Shown in pieces: positions 31,215 to 41,657 of a DNA stretch of 64,000 bases (position 1 is its first letter; each line of letters opens with the position of its first letter). Below the pieces are notes generated by a model. The model was given only the letters and a program-made list of their open reading frames with translations, was not told the origin of the DNA and did no database searches. This DNA is from Phocaeicola vulgatus (GTDB lineage: Bacteria; Bacteroidota; Bacteroidia; Bacteroidales; Tannerellaceae): NCBI GenBank assembly GCA_022009975.1, contig CP091733.1, forward strand, positions 2,586,501 to 2,650,500, given 5' to 3'. A program made the position numbers and the translations under genes.

Positions 31215-32017
31215 ATGAAACTTACAATTATCGGTTCTGGAAACATGGGTGGTGCAATGGCTGCAGGCCTTGCACAAGGTTCAATCTTTCAAGCCTCAGA
31301 CATTACCTGCACAGACCAGTTTGATGCCTTATTGGAAAAAATGAGAGCAATCAATCCTGATTTTAATCTGACACATGATAATTTGGCAGCAACTAAAGAT
31401 GCGGATATTATCGTCATTGCAGTTAAACCATGGCGAGTAGAATCAGTTATTGAAGAAATCAAGCCTGTATTAGATTTAAGAGACAAATGGTTATTTCTGT
31501 TGCAGGAGGTGTGACATTAAATGAACTAAAAGGCTACTTCACTAAAGATTCAATGCAAAAACAACAGTTTTGCCCGGTAATTTTCCGAGTAATTCCGAAT
31601 ATCGCTATTGAAGTAAAAAGTAGTATGACATTCGTATCCGCCTACAATGCCTCTCAGGAGCAAATAGATTTAGTTATGTCTATATACAACGAACTTGGAC
31701 ATGCTTTATTTATTGAAGAAAGACTGATGGCAGCAGGAACATCCTTAGCATCAAGCGGTATCGCATTCGCATTGCGTTATGTGAGAGCAGCTGTAGAAGG
31801 AGGTATCGAATTAGGATTCTACCCAAGAGAAGCACAAGATATTGTAATAAATACAATAAGAGGAGCTATCACTCTGCTATCTGAAAACAAGAGCAATCCT
31901 GAATCAGAAATTGACAAAGTTACAACCCCAGGAGGTACTACAATTCGTGGCTTAAATGAAATGGAATTGTCAGGATTTACTTCTGCCGTTATTAGAGGAT
32001 TAAAAGCAAGTAGATAA
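31215..32017 (+). CDS. proC: Pyrroline-5-carboxylate reductase (one frameshift)
   Basis: Final step of proline synthesis, reducing pyrroline-5-carboxylate with NAD(P)H. The Rossmann motif GSGNMGGAM opens the protein, and DIIVIAVKPW follows near residue 70. The C-terminal dimerisation domain carries the family signature around VTTPGGTTIRGLNEME. One A is missing at 31485-31487, which restores LRDKMVISVAGGVTLNEL; the repaired protein is 267 residues, normal for ProC. The start at 31215 is chosen because it places the Rossmann motif at residue 7, as in the family; the open frame upstream has no similarity. Confidence 0.93.
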
Positions 32018-32046
32018 TCTCAATTAGATATTAAATCCCTTAAAAT

Positions 32047-32097
32047 AAGATGGCACATGAAGATGATTATAAGCAATCATCTCATATGCCATCTTTT
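32047..32097 (+). terminator. Strong terminator after proC
   Basis: Long imperfect stem: AAGATGGCA and GATGATT on the left pair with AATCATC and TGCCATCTT on the right, ending in TTTT. Confidence 0.85.
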
Positions 32098-32213
32098 GTT
32101 GTTGTTATATGTCAGCATAAGAAAAAAGGTGGTGTGTCATAATTGCAAACTGCTGCGTTACTTTCGGAATTCGACCTCAGTGCCTTGCATTTTGCTAATT
32201 CTGGCACACCTTA

Positions 32214-32252
32214 AAGGGGCTGCATCAAACTTTCGTTTTGACACAGCCCCTT
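32214..32252. terminator. Bidirectional hairpin between proC and tsf
   Basis: Stem AAGGGGCTG/CAGCCCCTT extended inwards by TCAAA/TTTTGA. It lies 33 bp past the tsf stop on the minus strand and probably ends the ribosomal operon. Confidence 0.75.
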
Positions 32253-32284
32253 CATTTTAATCAAATTATTATGAACAAAACTGT

Positions 32285-33112
32285 TTAGTCTGCGTTCAAA
32301 GTAAACCGCTTGAAAGAAAGTACTGTCAATTCCTTGTTTGCAGAATGCAAGTATTGTTCAATGCTAATCTTAGCGTCCTTGATAAATTCCTGCTGTAACA
32401 AAGTGTTCTCTTTGAAATACTTCTGCAAAGAACCCTGCGCAATACGATCCAACAAATTCTCCGGCTTGCCAGCTTGACGAGCTTTGTCTTTAGCGATTTC
32501 CAATTCCTGATCCAATATATGCTGAGGAACTTCATCAGCACGGACAGCAACTGGGTTCATAGCTGCAACCTGCATAGCAACGTCACGAGCCATTTGATGC
32601 TCAACGTCAGCCTGATTGAATGCAACTACAGTAGCCAACTTGTTACCCGGGTGAATGTAAGAAATAGTAGACGCACCTTCAACAAATGCATATGTACCTA
32701 ATTCCATTTTTTCACCTGTAATACCAGAACGGTCTGTGATATGATCCTGAACTGAACGACCGTCAGCCAACAGAGCAGCCAACAAATCTTCTTTAGTTGC
32801 AGGTTTCTTATCCATGGCCAAAGCCAAGATATCTTTAGTCAAAGCAATGAAATCAACATTTTTAGCAACGAAGTCTGTTTCGCACTTAACAGCTACAACA
32901 GCAGCAAATTCGCCATTGTCAGCAGCCAAAACACAACCCTCAGAAGCTTCACGGTCAGAACGCTTTGCAGCTACAGCCTGACCCTTCTTACGGATAATTT
33001 CCATTGCCTTATCGAAATCGCCATTAGCCTCTTCCAAAGCTTTCTTACAGTCCATCATTCCCGCACCGCTCATTTTACGCAAGTGAGAGATATCAGCCAT
33101 TGTTACTGCCAT
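32285..33112 (-). CDS. tsf: Translation elongation factor Ts
   Basis: Guanine-nucleotide exchange factor for EF-Tu. 275 residues, intact. The N-terminal UBA-like domain (LRKMSGAGMMDCKKALEE) is followed by the core with CETDFVAKN and the Bacteroidetes-typical insert region (HPGNKLATVVAFN). Last gene of the rplM-rpsI-rpsB-tsf cluster, 24 bp after rpsB, followed by a hairpin. Confidence 0.97.
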   Translation of the reverse strand: MAVTMADISHLRKMSGAGMMDCKKALEEANGDFDKAMEIIRKKGQAVAAKRSDREASEGCVLAADNGEFAAVVAVKCETDFVAKNVDFIALTKDILALAMDKKPATKEDLLAALLADGRSVQDHITDRSGITGEKMELGTYAFVEGASTISYIHPGNKLATVVAFNQADVEHQMARDVAMQVAAMNPVAVRADEVPQHILDQELEIAKDKARQAGKPENLLDRIAQGSLQKYFKENTLLQQEFIKDAKISIEQYLHSANKELTVLSFKRFTLNAD

Positions 33113-33136
33113 AATCTTATTCTTTCTTTAATTATA

Positions 33137-33973
33137 TTATTCTTCTTCTTTAGCGAACTTACCAGCGATGTTAGCGTTCAATGCTTCGTCATCTTCTTTC
33201 TTAGTACGCTCTTTCTTTGCAGCCTTAGCCTTACGATCCTTCTTAGGAGCAGCTTCACCAGCAGCTTCAGCATCAACCTTTTCTGCTTTACGTTCCTGCA
33301 AGCCTTCATTCATAGCTTCGCAGATAGCACCTAAGATAACCTCTACAGACTTCGTAGCATCATCGTTAGCTGGGATTACGTAATCAATATTTGAAGGATC
33401 AGAGTTTGTATCCACCATACCGATAACAGGAATACCCAAACGGTTTGCTTCACGAACTGCAATATGTTCTTTCATTACATCAACAACGAACAAAGCAGAC
33501 GGCAGACGAGTCAAATCTACGATAGAACCCAAAGTCTTTTCCAACTTTGCACGCTGGCGAGTAATCTGTAATTTTTCTCTCTTTGACAAATTATCAAATG
33601 TACCATCATTTGTCATCTTATCGATAGAAGCCATCTTTTTGATAGCTTTACGGATTGTCGGGAAGTTTGTTAACATACCACCCGGCCAACGTTCGATAAC
33701 ATAAGGCATACCGATAGAAGAAGCCTTATCAGCAACGACTTGTTTAGCTTGTTTTTTAGTAGCAACGAACAGAACTTTCTTGCCTTGTTTAGCTAAGTTC
33801 TTCATAATTTCCGCTGCTTCATCTACTTTAGCAACTGTTTTATATAAATCAATGATATGAATACCATTGCGCTCCATGAAGATGTAAGGAGCCATTGCTG
33901 GGTTCCATTTTCTCTTTAAGTGTCCGAAGTGAACGCCAGCTTCTAATAATTGATCAAAATTTACTCTTGACAT
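33137..33973 (-). CDS. rpsB: 30S ribosomal protein S2
   Basis: 278 residues, intact. Recognised by FDQLLEAGVHFGHLKRKWNP at the start, RWPGGMLTNF in the middle and GIPVIGMVDTNSDP near residue 190. The C-terminal 50 residues are a charged Lys/Glu/Ala-rich tail (KKDRKAKAAKKERTKK), longer than in E. coli but usual in Bacteroidetes. Confidence 0.98.
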   Translation of the reverse strand: MSRVNFDQLLEAGVHFGHLKRKWNPAMAPYIFMERNGIHIIDLYKTVAKVDEAAEIMKNLAKQGKKVLFVATKKQAKQVVADKASSIGMPYVIERWPGGMLTNFPTIRKAIKKMASIDKMTNDGTFDNLSKREKLQITRQRAKLEKTLGSIVDLTRLPSALFVVDVMKEHIAVREANRLGIPVIGMVDTNSDPSNIDYVIPANDDATKSVEVILGAICEAMNEGLQERKAEKVDAEAAGEAAPKKDRKAKAAKKERTKKEDDEALNANIAGKFAKEEE

Positions 33974-34165
33974 TGTTTTTTTCTTAATTTCGTTTACTTT
34001 CTTTTGTTTAACTCAATCATCCGGTAGTCATTCCACAAATCAACTTGCAAAATGAATCCAGACAATTTAGATACTAAACGCATCCTTTCAGTTATCAGTT
34101 TTTGAGTTTCAAGCTCTGAGCAAAATAAGCTCCACTTGCCAATCAATGAACTTACAAACCCAAAA

Positions 34166-34552
34166 TTAACGTTTACTGAACTGGAATCTCTTACGAGCTT
34201 TTGGACGACCCGGCTTCTTACGTTCAACTGAACGAGGATCACGAGTGACGAAACCTTCTGCACGAAGAGCTGACTTATCTTCTGGATTAACTTTAACAAG
34301 CGCACGAGCAATACCCAAACGAGCTGCTTCAGCCTGACCTTTGAAGCCACCGCCTACCAAGTTAATTTTAATATCATATTGTTCTGCAACATTCAATGTT
34401 GTCAAAGGCTGCTTTACAACGAACTGAAGGATAGAAGAAGGAAAGTATTGAACCAATTCACGACCATTAATTGTAATCTTTCCTGAGCCTTCGCTAACGT
34501 ATACGCGAGCAACCGCTGCTTTACGTCTACCTATTGCGTTTACTACTTCCAT
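34166..34552 (-). CDS. rpsI: 30S ribosomal protein S9
   Basis: 128 residues, intact, with NAIGRRKAAVARVY at the start and the basic C-terminal tail GRPKARKRFQFSKR that reaches the P site. It starts 2 bp after the rplM stop. A 192-bp gap separates it from rpsB; I see no gene in it. Confidence 0.98.
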   Translation of the reverse strand: MEVVNAIGRRKAAVARVYVSEGSGKITINGRELVQYFPSSILQFVVKQPLTTLNVAEQYDIKINLVGGGFKGQAEAARLGIARALVKVNPEDKSALRAEGFVTRDPRSVERKKPGRPKARKRFQFSKR

Positions 34553-34554
34553 TA

Positions 34555-35010
34555 TTATTTATAAGAGTTTATATCTATTGACTTTGGCTGCTGAGCTTCG
34601 TGTTTGTGCTCTGTACCTGCATATACATACAAGTTACTTAATAATTTCGCACCTAAACGATTCTTTGGCAACATACCCTTTACTACTTTTCTGTACAGAT
34701 GACTCGGGCCTTTCTTCAAAAGGTCTGCCGGAGTATATTCAATCTGTCCACCAGGATAACCTGTATATCTCAAATATACACGGTCTGTCCATTTTTTACC
34801 TGTCAAATTAACTTTCTCTGCATTGATGATAATTACGTTATCACCACAGTCAACGTGCGGAGTAAAATTGGGTTTATACTTGCCACGCAAAAGCTTTGCT
34901 ACTTTTGCACAAAGGCGTCCCAAAGACTGGCCTTCAGCGTCAACGATGACCCACTCTTTGTTTACAGTTGCTTTGTTTGCAGAAATGGTCTTAAAACTTA
35001 AAGTATCCAC
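34555..35010 (-). CDS. rplM: 50S ribosomal protein L13
   Basis: 151 residues, intact. Typical L13 segments are WVIVDAEGQSLGRLCAKVAK, VDCGDNVIIINAEKV and VKGMLPKNRLG. First gene of the cluster. Upstream, TAATTTTG (minus strand, 35134-35141) resembles a -7 element, but no -33 partner is present. Confidence 0.98.
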   Translation of the reverse strand: MDTLSFKTISANKATVNKEWVIVDAEGQSLGRLCAKVAKLLRGKYKPNFTPHVDCGDNVIIINAEKVNLTGKKWTDRVYLRYTGYPGGQIEYTPADLLKKGPSHLYRKVVKGMLPKNRLGAKLLSNLYVYAGTEHKHEAQQPKSIDINSYK

Positions 35011-35204
35011 TGCTTAATGTTGTTTAATAAATTAATAAATTAAAAACGCCTTAGCCCTTTGCCATACCGGACACATGATATAACAAAGTTCTAAGAACTA
35101 AACTTTTAGTACAATTTGATAATAATCGGCTTGCAAAATTACTCAGAATAATTGAATAATAAAACTTTCCACTCTTTTTTTTCAAAATATTTTCTTTACA
35201 GTAC

Positions 35205-35839
35205 TTATTTACGGAAAAAGTAACCCACTGAAAAGGTTACATTATTTTGGAATAACATTGACTCATCTTTACGTTTCACTGTTCTTCGATCCAACACTCC
35301 TGCCACATTATTTATAGAGAAAAAGAAACGGCTATACTCCACACTTAACCCTACATTTATACCTAAATCTATCGTCCGGAGGTTAGGTTCTTCCTTCTTG
35401 CCAAACTCTATATCTGATTCGACACCAGTTTCTTCCGTTTCATCTTTCCAGCCAAAGACACATCCAATGTCGGTCCTGCAAAAACGGATAACCTTACATC
35501 TGAAATATTAAATGTATATGCCAAATCTAACGGGACCTGTAAAGAATAATACTTATACATATTATGGGTTGTCATTCCTTCATCTGTCGGATATGAATAA
35601 TAGTCACCACCTTGATATATCAATCCGACTTCCGGAACGAAAGACAAGCCTTTATATATAGGTAACTGCATCAATCCTGCCACACTAAATCCTATTCTAC
35701 CTCCGGATTCATACGTCTTGTCCAAACGTTGAACCAGCGATGAATATGCACCACCCAAACGGACACCAAACTCTACCTGAGCAAATACTGAAACAATGCT
35801 TGCCAGCAAACCCAATGCGAATATAACTGTTCTTCTCAT
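35205..35839 (-). CDS. PorT-like outer-membrane beta-barrel protein (one frameshift)
   Basis: Small barrel of the OMP_b-brl type, 211 residues after repair. A signal peptide (MRRTVIFALGLLASIVSVFAQ) is followed by alternating strands such as VEFGVRLGGAYSSLV, FVPEVGLIYQGGDYY and VPLDLAYTFN. One base is missing at 35454-35456 (TTT to TTTT on the coding strand). Restoring it replaces a premature stop by about 70 more residues that end VTFSVGYFFRK, a typical final strand with a terminal-type aromatic. The function is unknown. TATATTTG lies 24 bp upstream on the minus strand (35863-35870). Confidence 0.75.
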
Positions 35840-35933
35840 ATACATTTCATTCTTTATTTCCACAAATATAGAACAAATTATCGAAAAATATCATAATTAT
35901 CAGAAAAAAAGGAATTATTCCAGACTTGCTATC

Positions 35934-36461
35934 TTAATCTTGATGTAATTTATACATTTGGACGGCCTTGCGGATAGAATGCAATCCAAAGTTTTCAGGA
36001 GAAAGCTCCATAGGTTTTTGTATAATTATTTCTGCTGCATCATCAGCAGCATGTGCTTTTACCATTTCATCCACAAAACATTCAAAGAACAAATCAACGG
36101 TATGCACTTCAAAGCCTTCGTATGGATAGACGTTGGGGAGAGAGAATAAATATCGGCAATCATGTATTTCCAATCCGGTCTCCTCCATCACTTCCCTATA
36201 CACAGCCTCCTCCGCACATTCATATCTATCCATGAATCCGCCGGGCAAATCCAAAGTCCCTTTACCTGGCTCCTTCGCCCTGCGCACCAACAAAAGCTCC
36301 CCATTTCTATTCCGAATAAAACAAGCGACAGCTGCGGAAGGGTTGAAATAATAGACAAAGCCACACTGAGTACATCTTTTGGATTTCTCATCATTTTCAA
36401 CAAAAGACTTTTGTCCGCAAACAGGACAATAAACAAACCTTTGTAACGGATGAATATTCAT
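35934..36461 (-). CDS. Nudix hydrolase with N-terminal zinc ribbon
   Basis: 175 residues, intact. The zinc ribbon shows CPVC and CTQC (residues about 12-15 and 30-33). The Nudix box runs GGFMDRYECAEEAVYREV and then MEETGL, matching Gx5Ex7REUxEExGU. Zinc-ribbon Nudix enzymes include NADH pyrophosphatase-like and nucleotide-sugar hydrolases; the NudC-specific SQPWPFPxS motif is not seen, so the substrate stays open. Confidence 0.88.
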   Translation of the reverse strand: MNIHPLQRFVYCPVCGQKSFVENDEKSKRCTQCGFVYYFNPSAAVACFIRNRNGELLLVRRAKEPGKGTLDLPGGFMDRYECAEEAVYREVMEETGLEIHDCRYLFSLPNVYPYEGFEVHTVDLFFECFVDEMVKAHAADDAAEIIIQKPMELSPENFGLHSIRKAVQMYKLHQD

Positions 36462-36543
36462 TTATACTTATATTTAAAGAAAAAAAGCACATCGGAATAG
36501 CTTATGACTACTCCAACGTGCCCTTATGACAAATTAACTCTTA

Positions 36544-37512
36544 TCAAGCCTCTTTGGCTTCCCAACCCAAAGCACTTGCGCCCAAAACGGCAGCATCACT
36601 TTCTTTCAATTGAGAGAACATCAGTTTGACTTTACCCTGATATATCTTCAATAGATTCTTTTCCATTGAACGTTTAACCGGATTCATAATCAAATCACCA
36701 GCTTTTGTCAAGCCTCCAAACAAAATAATAGCTTCTGGACTTGAGAATGCAACAAAGTCAGCAAACGCTTCACCTAACAAGTTGCCTGTGAATTCAAAGA
36801 TTTCCAAAGCCATCTTGTCATTTTTCATTGCAGCCTCGTAAACATCCTTTGAAGTAATTACATCTGGATCCAAATCTCGTAACAAACTTTCATCCTTGCG
36901 GATTTCCAAGAATTCACGAGCAGTACGGGCTACACCTGTTGCTGAAGTATAAGCCTCCAAACAACCTTGACGACCGCAGCCACAAACACGACCGTTATTG
37001 TGACGAACTATTACGTGACCCAATTCTCCGGCGAAACCATCGTGGCCATACACCAAGTTTCCACCTATAACAATACCGCTACCTACACCTGTTCCCAATG
37101 TAATAACGATGAAGTCTTTCATTCCTCGAGCTGCACCATAAGTCATCTCACCAATAGCAGCAGCATTTGCATCGTTTGTCAAAGCAACAGGAATACCACC
37201 AATGTATTCACTAACCATTTGCGCCAATGGCACTACACCTTTCCACGGCAAATTAGGAGCAAATTCTATGCATCCATTGAAATAGTTTCCATTCGGCGCA
37301 CCGATACCAACACCTTTAATCTTATCAGGACCTCCGGCTTGTTCGATTATGCCTTTCAAACCATCTCCCAAAGCTGAAACATACTCATTGATATCTGTAT
37401 ATTTTCCAGTTTTGATTGAACTACTATATAAAATTGTTCCGCGTGCGTCAACAACGCCAAAAACTGTATTTGTACCGCCTATATCGATACCTACCACATA
37501 AGGCTTCTCCAT
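36544..37512 (-). CDS. ROK-family glucokinase
   Basis: Sugar kinase of 322 residues, intact. The phosphate-binding motif GIDIGGTNT lies at the start. ALTNDANAAAIGE contains the catalytic Asp, and the ROK zinc site is HNNGRVCGCGRQGCLEAY. TLGTGVGSGIVIGG is the second phosphate loop. Most likely phosphorylates glucose with ATP; N-acetylmannosamine or another hexose is possible in this family. TATATTTG at 37555-37562 on the minus strand may be its -7 element. Confidence 0.9.
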   Translation of the reverse strand: MEKPYVVGIDIGGTNTVFGVVDARGTILYSSSIKTGKYTDINEYVSALGDGLKGIIEQAGGPDKIKGVGIGAPNGNYFNGCIEFAPNLPWKGVVPLAQMVSEYIGGIPVALTNDANAAAIGEMTYGAARGMKDFIVITLGTGVGSGIVIGGNLVYGHDGFAGELGHVIVRHNNGRVCGCGRQGCLEAYTSATGVARTAREFLEIRKDESLLRDLDPDVITSKDVYEAAMKNDKMALEIFEFTGNLLGEAFADFVAFSSPEAIILFGGLTKAGDLIMNPVKRSMEKNLLKIYQGKVKLMFSQLKESDAAVLGASALGWEAKEA

Positions 37513-37814
37513 GATTTTATGTTTAGGATTAATAATGAATTTCTATTTCTACGACAAATATAATTGCTTTATGAAAAAGCAACAATAGATTTATCTAAAA
37601 ATTTTCACTTTTTGTTACTTTTTTCCCTAATGGCTGTAAACACTCGCCAAGTCATTTCCTGTCAAATAATGAACACCATTTCAGGAATAGATAACCGTTC
37701 AAACTAGCAGTTCAGCTTCCGCATGCCAAAGTCTCAAACGTTTTAATACTCATTAAAGAAAAAGCGATTGCCGTAAACAACCGCTTTTCGTGTTTTCAAA
37801 AAGATATTAATTTA
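37513..37814. other. Intergenic region between ROK kinase and M23 gene
   Basis: 302 bp with no gene. It contains the likely kinase promoter at its right boundary as viewed on the minus strand and, near 37762-37786, a hairpin that would end the M23 transcript. Nothing else was recognised. Confidence 0.55.
37762..37786 (-). terminator. Terminator after the M23 peptidase gene
   Basis: Stem AAGCG-A-TTG/CAA-C-CGCTT with a short loop, followed on the minus strand by CTTTTTCTTT. Confidence 0.6.
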
Positions 37815-39038
37815 TCAGGAACAACGAAGTGAACGACCCAACTTTAAAATAGTTGTTCGTTCTATTCCGTTTAATTCACATAATTTAGAAACGGATATAC
37901 CATAGCGCTTAGCAATTGCACCCAAAGTATCACCGGATTTTATTTTATGATAAATAATTTCACCATCTTGAGGTGTTTGAACTTCTTTTACAGAAGCTAC
38001 AATCTCTTGTCGAGTTTCCGTTTTAACTTTTTCCTTCACCTGTTGGCTACTGTAGCTAACATTTCCACTTGAAGAACAACGTAAAGCTTGACCTATCCGG
38101 AGGATAGTTGTCGGTTTGATTCCATTCAAGCGACATAATTCTCCAACTGTCGTGCCGTACATTCTTGCTATTTTCCCTAAAGTGTCTCCAGATTTAACCC
38201 GATGATAAACCAATTGGTCATCCGATGAAGTATAAATATTACTTTTACGACCATTGATGCGGATATTACGGAACACATATTCATCCTGAATAGGTACACC
38301 GTTTTCAAAATCTATAATTTCAGCAGGATTGATAGCCTTTCCTAAGAAGCGAGTTTCAAAATGGAGGTGAGAGCCTGTAGAACGGCCTGTATTTCCGCCT
38401 AATCCGATAGGATCTCCGGCATGAACAATATCATTCACATTGACTAATTGTTTGGATAAATGACCATAAACTGTTTCTAGACCATTCGGATGGCGAATTA
38501 CGATATAATATCCATACCCACGACGTTCAAAATTCCGAATTCTCACTTTTCCATCAAATGCAGCACGAATGGTATCGCCTTTGTAGACTTTTAAATCTAT
38601 GCCTCGATGCATACGGCGCCTGCGAGGGCCATATTTTGATGTGATACGAACAACTGAATCTATTGGGTAATAGAAAGAGGAGCAATCAATCACACATGAA
38701 TCTGGGAAGGTAATATTTTTTTCCCCTCTGTAAGGGTCTACCCATTGAGTATTCCAATTGGAGCCATATAATTCATCAGCAGGGAAAAGTAAAGATTCGC
38801 GAGCTTCTTCAGCTTTAATTGTTGCTTCAGACAGTTTGCTCATGCCAATATCTTTCCTGAAGCCGACACGGTCAGCCATTAACTCTGACACATTCTGTTC
38901 CATTACAGTATTGGCACGTTCAACAGTCACTGTAGTTTTCGCCTTCTTTACTTGGGCATCAGCATTTATTGAAGGGAACATCAACAGACCGAAACATACT
39001 GATAATATTGATTTAATTGTCATCTTATTTGAATTCAA
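37815..39038 (-). CDS. M23 peptidase with two LysM repeats (cell-wall endopeptidase)
   Basis: Secreted peptidoglycan endopeptidase of 407 residues, intact. After the signal peptide comes the M23/LytM zinc domain with HRGIDLKVYKGD (His and Asp ligands) and GSHLHFETRF (HxH). Two LysM domains follow, each starting YHRVKSGDTLGKIA or YHKIKSGDTLGAIA and both ending ILxxGxxLRCS. A complete LytM active site suggests a true enzyme rather than an activator. A conserved cysteine ends each LysM repeat. Confidence 0.92.
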   Translation of the reverse strand: MNSNKMTIKSILSVCFGLLMFPSINADAQVKKAKTTVTVERANTVMEQNVSELMADRVGFRKDIGMSKLSEATIKAEEARESLLFPADELYGSNWNTQWVDPYRGEKNITFPDSCVIDCSSFYYPIDSVVRITSKYGPRRRRMHRGIDLKVYKGDTIRAAFDGKVRIRNFERRGYGYYIVIRHPNGLETVYGHLSKQLVNVNDIVHAGDPIGLGGNTGRSTGSHLHFETRFLGKAINPAEIIDFENGVPIQDEYVFRNIRINGRKSNIYTSSDDQLVYHRVKSGDTLGKIARMYGTTVGELCRLNGIKPTTILRIGQALRCSSSGNVSYSSQQVKEKVKTETRQEIVASVKEVQTPQDGEIIYHKIKSGDTLGAIAKRYGISVSKLCELNGIERTTILKLGRSLRCS

Positions 39039-39232
39039 ACTTACATTTTATCAAAAAGAGTATTATTCCTTGACAATCCTCAAGAAATCCGAACCTTTCA
39101 AAGTTCGGAATTTTCATTTTTCCCTCAAAATAAATTCGAAAAAAAATGCATCTCGTAATTAAACTATTCTTAAAACCATAAGCTAATAAACTACAATTCA
39201 ACATTTTAATAGCAATATGTTTTACAACATGT

Positions 39233-41335
39233 TTAGCTTATAATTCCCCAGTTCAATTTGTTTTCGTACAATATCTTCAGCCTTTTGTTCAAAATCTGGT
39301 TACTTTCGGACAATAAGTCGGGATCACAATCTAACACTTCAATCGCCATATCTCTGGCAAATTGTAAAATTTGCCCATCGGATGCTAAGTTAGCAATTTT
39401 CAAGTTCAATCCTTCACCGCTCTGACGAGTTCCTTCCAAGTCCCCTTGCCCTCTCAAGCGCAAATCAGCCTCGGCAATCTCAAAGCCATTGCTACTATTA
39501 ACCATTATCTCTAACCTTTTTCGCGTATCAGTACTTAATTTATAGGATGAAACCAATACGCAGAAGGATTGTTCAGCACCTCTTCCTACTCGTCCACGCA
39601 ATTGATGGAGTTGGGATAACCCGAAGCGCTCCGCACTCTCAATAACCATCACTGATGCATTAGGGACGTTTACCCCGACTTCAATTACCGTAGTAGCCAA
39701 CAAGATTTGTGTTTCACCGGAAACAAACTGCTGCATGGCTAAATCTTTCTCGGCAGCCTTCATCTTCCCATGAACCATACATACTTTATATTCACTGAAT
39801 ACATCTTGGAAAACATCAAAACCATCTTCTAAACTTTTATAATCCAACTTTTCATTTCCTTCTATCAATGGATAAACAACATACACCTGCCTTCCTTTAC
39901 GTATTTCGCTACGCAAAAAGTCAAAGAGATCGGCTTTCCTATTATCATAAAGATGTATGGTCTTGATTGGTTTCCTGCCTGGAGGCAACTCATCAATAAC
40001 GGAGACATCCAAATCTCCATAAAGGGTCATCGCAAGCGTTCTCGGAATCGGAGTGGCAGTCATTACTAACACATGCGGTACGACCTGCGTGTTTTTCCGC
40101 CACAATTTGGAACGTTGTTCCACACCGAAACGATGCTGTTCGTCTATAATGGCCAATCCCAAAGATGAGAAGACAACCGTGTCTTCTATCAGTGCATGTG
40201 TGCCTATCACTATTTGTATCTCACCATTTGCAATAGCGGGTAATATCTTGTCCCTTTCTCTCTTCTTCGTCGCCCCTGTCAACAATGCAACTTTCACATC
40301 CATATCTTTGAGGAAAGATTTGACTGTGGCATAATGCTGGTTCGCCAATATTTCCGTAGGAGCCATCATACAAGCTTGACAATGGTTGTCTAAAGCCAAT
40401 AGCATGGATAACAAGCCAACCAATGTTTTACCACTTCCAACATCCCCTTGCAACAAACGGTTCATCTGTTTGCCACTTTTCATATCCATTCGTATTTCAC
40501 GAACCACCCGCTTTTGAGCATTCGTCAATTCAAACGGCAAATACTCTTTATAAAAGGTATTAAAATAATCTCCAACTCTAGTGAACACGATTCCCTGCAA
40601 CGACCTTGAACGCTGGTTGGCAGAACGAAGCATTTTCAATTGGATATAAAACAATTCGTCAAACTTCAAACGAAGTTGCGCATTTCTCAAAGAGTTGATA
40701 TTACTTGGAAAATGGATATTTCTCAATGCCTCAGCTAAAGGCATTAAATGCGTCTTTTCAACCAAATAAGGAGGCAAAATTTCAGGGATTTGCCAATTAA
40801 TATTACTAAGGAGCGTATATTGTAAGTTTTGGATTGCTCTCGAATTCAGAAAAGCTCTTTTCATCTTTTCAGTTGTATTATAAAGAGGGGTAAAGCCAGA
40901 AGCTATTTGGTCTGCGTCTTCAAGGGGATCAACGTCAGGATGCACGATGTTATAAGCCCGTCCAAATTCGGTTGGTTTCCCAAAAACAATGTACTCTTCA
41001 TTCGTCTTTAATTTCGACAACACAAAGCTCAATCCTTTGAACCATACTAAATCAACAGTCCCGGTTCCATCCGAAAATTTGCCTATCAATCGTTTGGCAG
41101 AACCCTCCCCCAGATGTTCAAAAGATAGAATTCTCCCTTTTAATTGGATGTAAGGCATAGCACCGGAAATCTCAGATACATTGTAGAAACGGCTTCTATC
41201 CATGTATTTGTATGGGAAATAGTACAACAAATCTTCATAAGAAACAATGTTTGCCTCTTTTTGTAGGACTTCCGCTTTCCGCGGACCCACACCGGGAAGA
41301 TAAGTAACTGCTCTTTTATTAAGATCCAACGCCAT
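39233..41335 (-). CDS. recG: ATP-dependent DNA helicase RecG
   Basis: Branch-migrating helicase that remodels stalled forks; intact, 700 residues from the chosen start. The N-terminal wedge domain begins LPGVGPRKAEVLQKE. Motif I is GDVGSGKT, motif II is DEQHRFG and motif III is VMTATPIPRT; the C-terminal helicase half shows HGKMKAAEKD and LRGRVGRG. ATG at 41335 (MALDLNKRAV) is preferred to 41386, because it gives the usual family length. TATCTTTG at 41432-41439 on the minus strand may be its -7 element. Confidence 0.94.
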   Translation of the reverse strand: MALDLNKRAVTYLPGVGPRKAEVLQKEANIVSYEDLLYYFPYKYMDRSRFYNVSEISGAMPYIQLKGRILSFEHLGEGSAKRLIGKFSDGTGTVDLVWFKGLSFVLSKLKTNEEYIVFGKPTEFGRAYNIVHPDVDPLEDADQIASGFTPLYNTTEKMKRAFLNSRAIQNLQYTLLSNINWQIPEILPPYLVEKTHLMPLAEALRNIHFPSNINSLRNAQLRLKFDELFYIQLKMLRSANQRSRSLQGIVFTRVGDYFNTFYKEYLPFELTNAQKRVVREIRMDMKSGKQMNRLLQGDVGSGKTLVGLLSMLLALDNHCQACMMAPTEILANQHYATVKSFLKDMDVKVALLTGATKKRERDKILPAIANGEIQIVIGTHALIEDTVVFSSLGLAIIDEQHRFGVEQRSKLWRKNTQVVPHVLVMTATPIPRTLAMTLYGDLDVSVIDELPPGRKPIKTIHLYDNRKADLFDFLRSEIRKGRQVYVVYPLIEGNEKLDYKSLEDGFDVFQDVFSEYKVCMVHGKMKAAEKDLAMQQFVSGETQILLATTVIEVGVNVPNASVMVIESAERFGLSQLHQLRGRVGRGAEQSFCVLVSSYKLSTDTRKRLEIMVNSSNGFEIAEADLRLRGQGDLEGTRQSGEGLNLKIANLASDGQILQFARDMAIEVLDCDPDLLSESNQILNKRLKILYENKLNWGIIS

Positions 41336-41543
41336 ACGACTTTGCTTTGAAACAATTAAATCTTCATTAAATTCAGATTTATACAAGTCAAACGAAGACT
41401 TTCCATTTTACATTCCTAAATAGACTATTTACAAAGATAATTCATTATTCCTGTTTTCTTGGCTCTTTACTATTATTTATTTACGAATAAACGGGTATAG
41501 ACGACAAAAGGAGAAAAACTTTTCAGTCTTTCCCCTTTTGTTG

Positions 41544-41630
41544 CGGAAGCGGGGGGATTCGAACCCCCGGTACGGTTACCCGTACGTCAGTTTAGCAAAC
41601 TGGTGGTTTCAGCCACTCACCCACACTTCC
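41544..41630 (-). tRNA. tRNA-Ser (anticodon GCT)
   Basis: 87-nt class II tRNA. The acceptor GGAAGTG pairs with CGCTTCC (one G-U). The anticodon loop TTGCTAA gives GCT for AGC/AGU codons. A long variable arm (GTACGGGTAACCGTAC) and the T loop GGTTCGAATCC confirm serine. Discriminator G; CCA not encoded. Confidence 0.95.
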
Positions 41631-41657
41631 AAAGTGCGTCATTTCTTAAATGCACTG

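Noticed and set aside
33994..34350. 118-residue open frame on the minus strand over rpsI
   Set aside because: It overlaps rpsI in another frame, has biased composition (Val, Leu, Ser) and no family resemblance.
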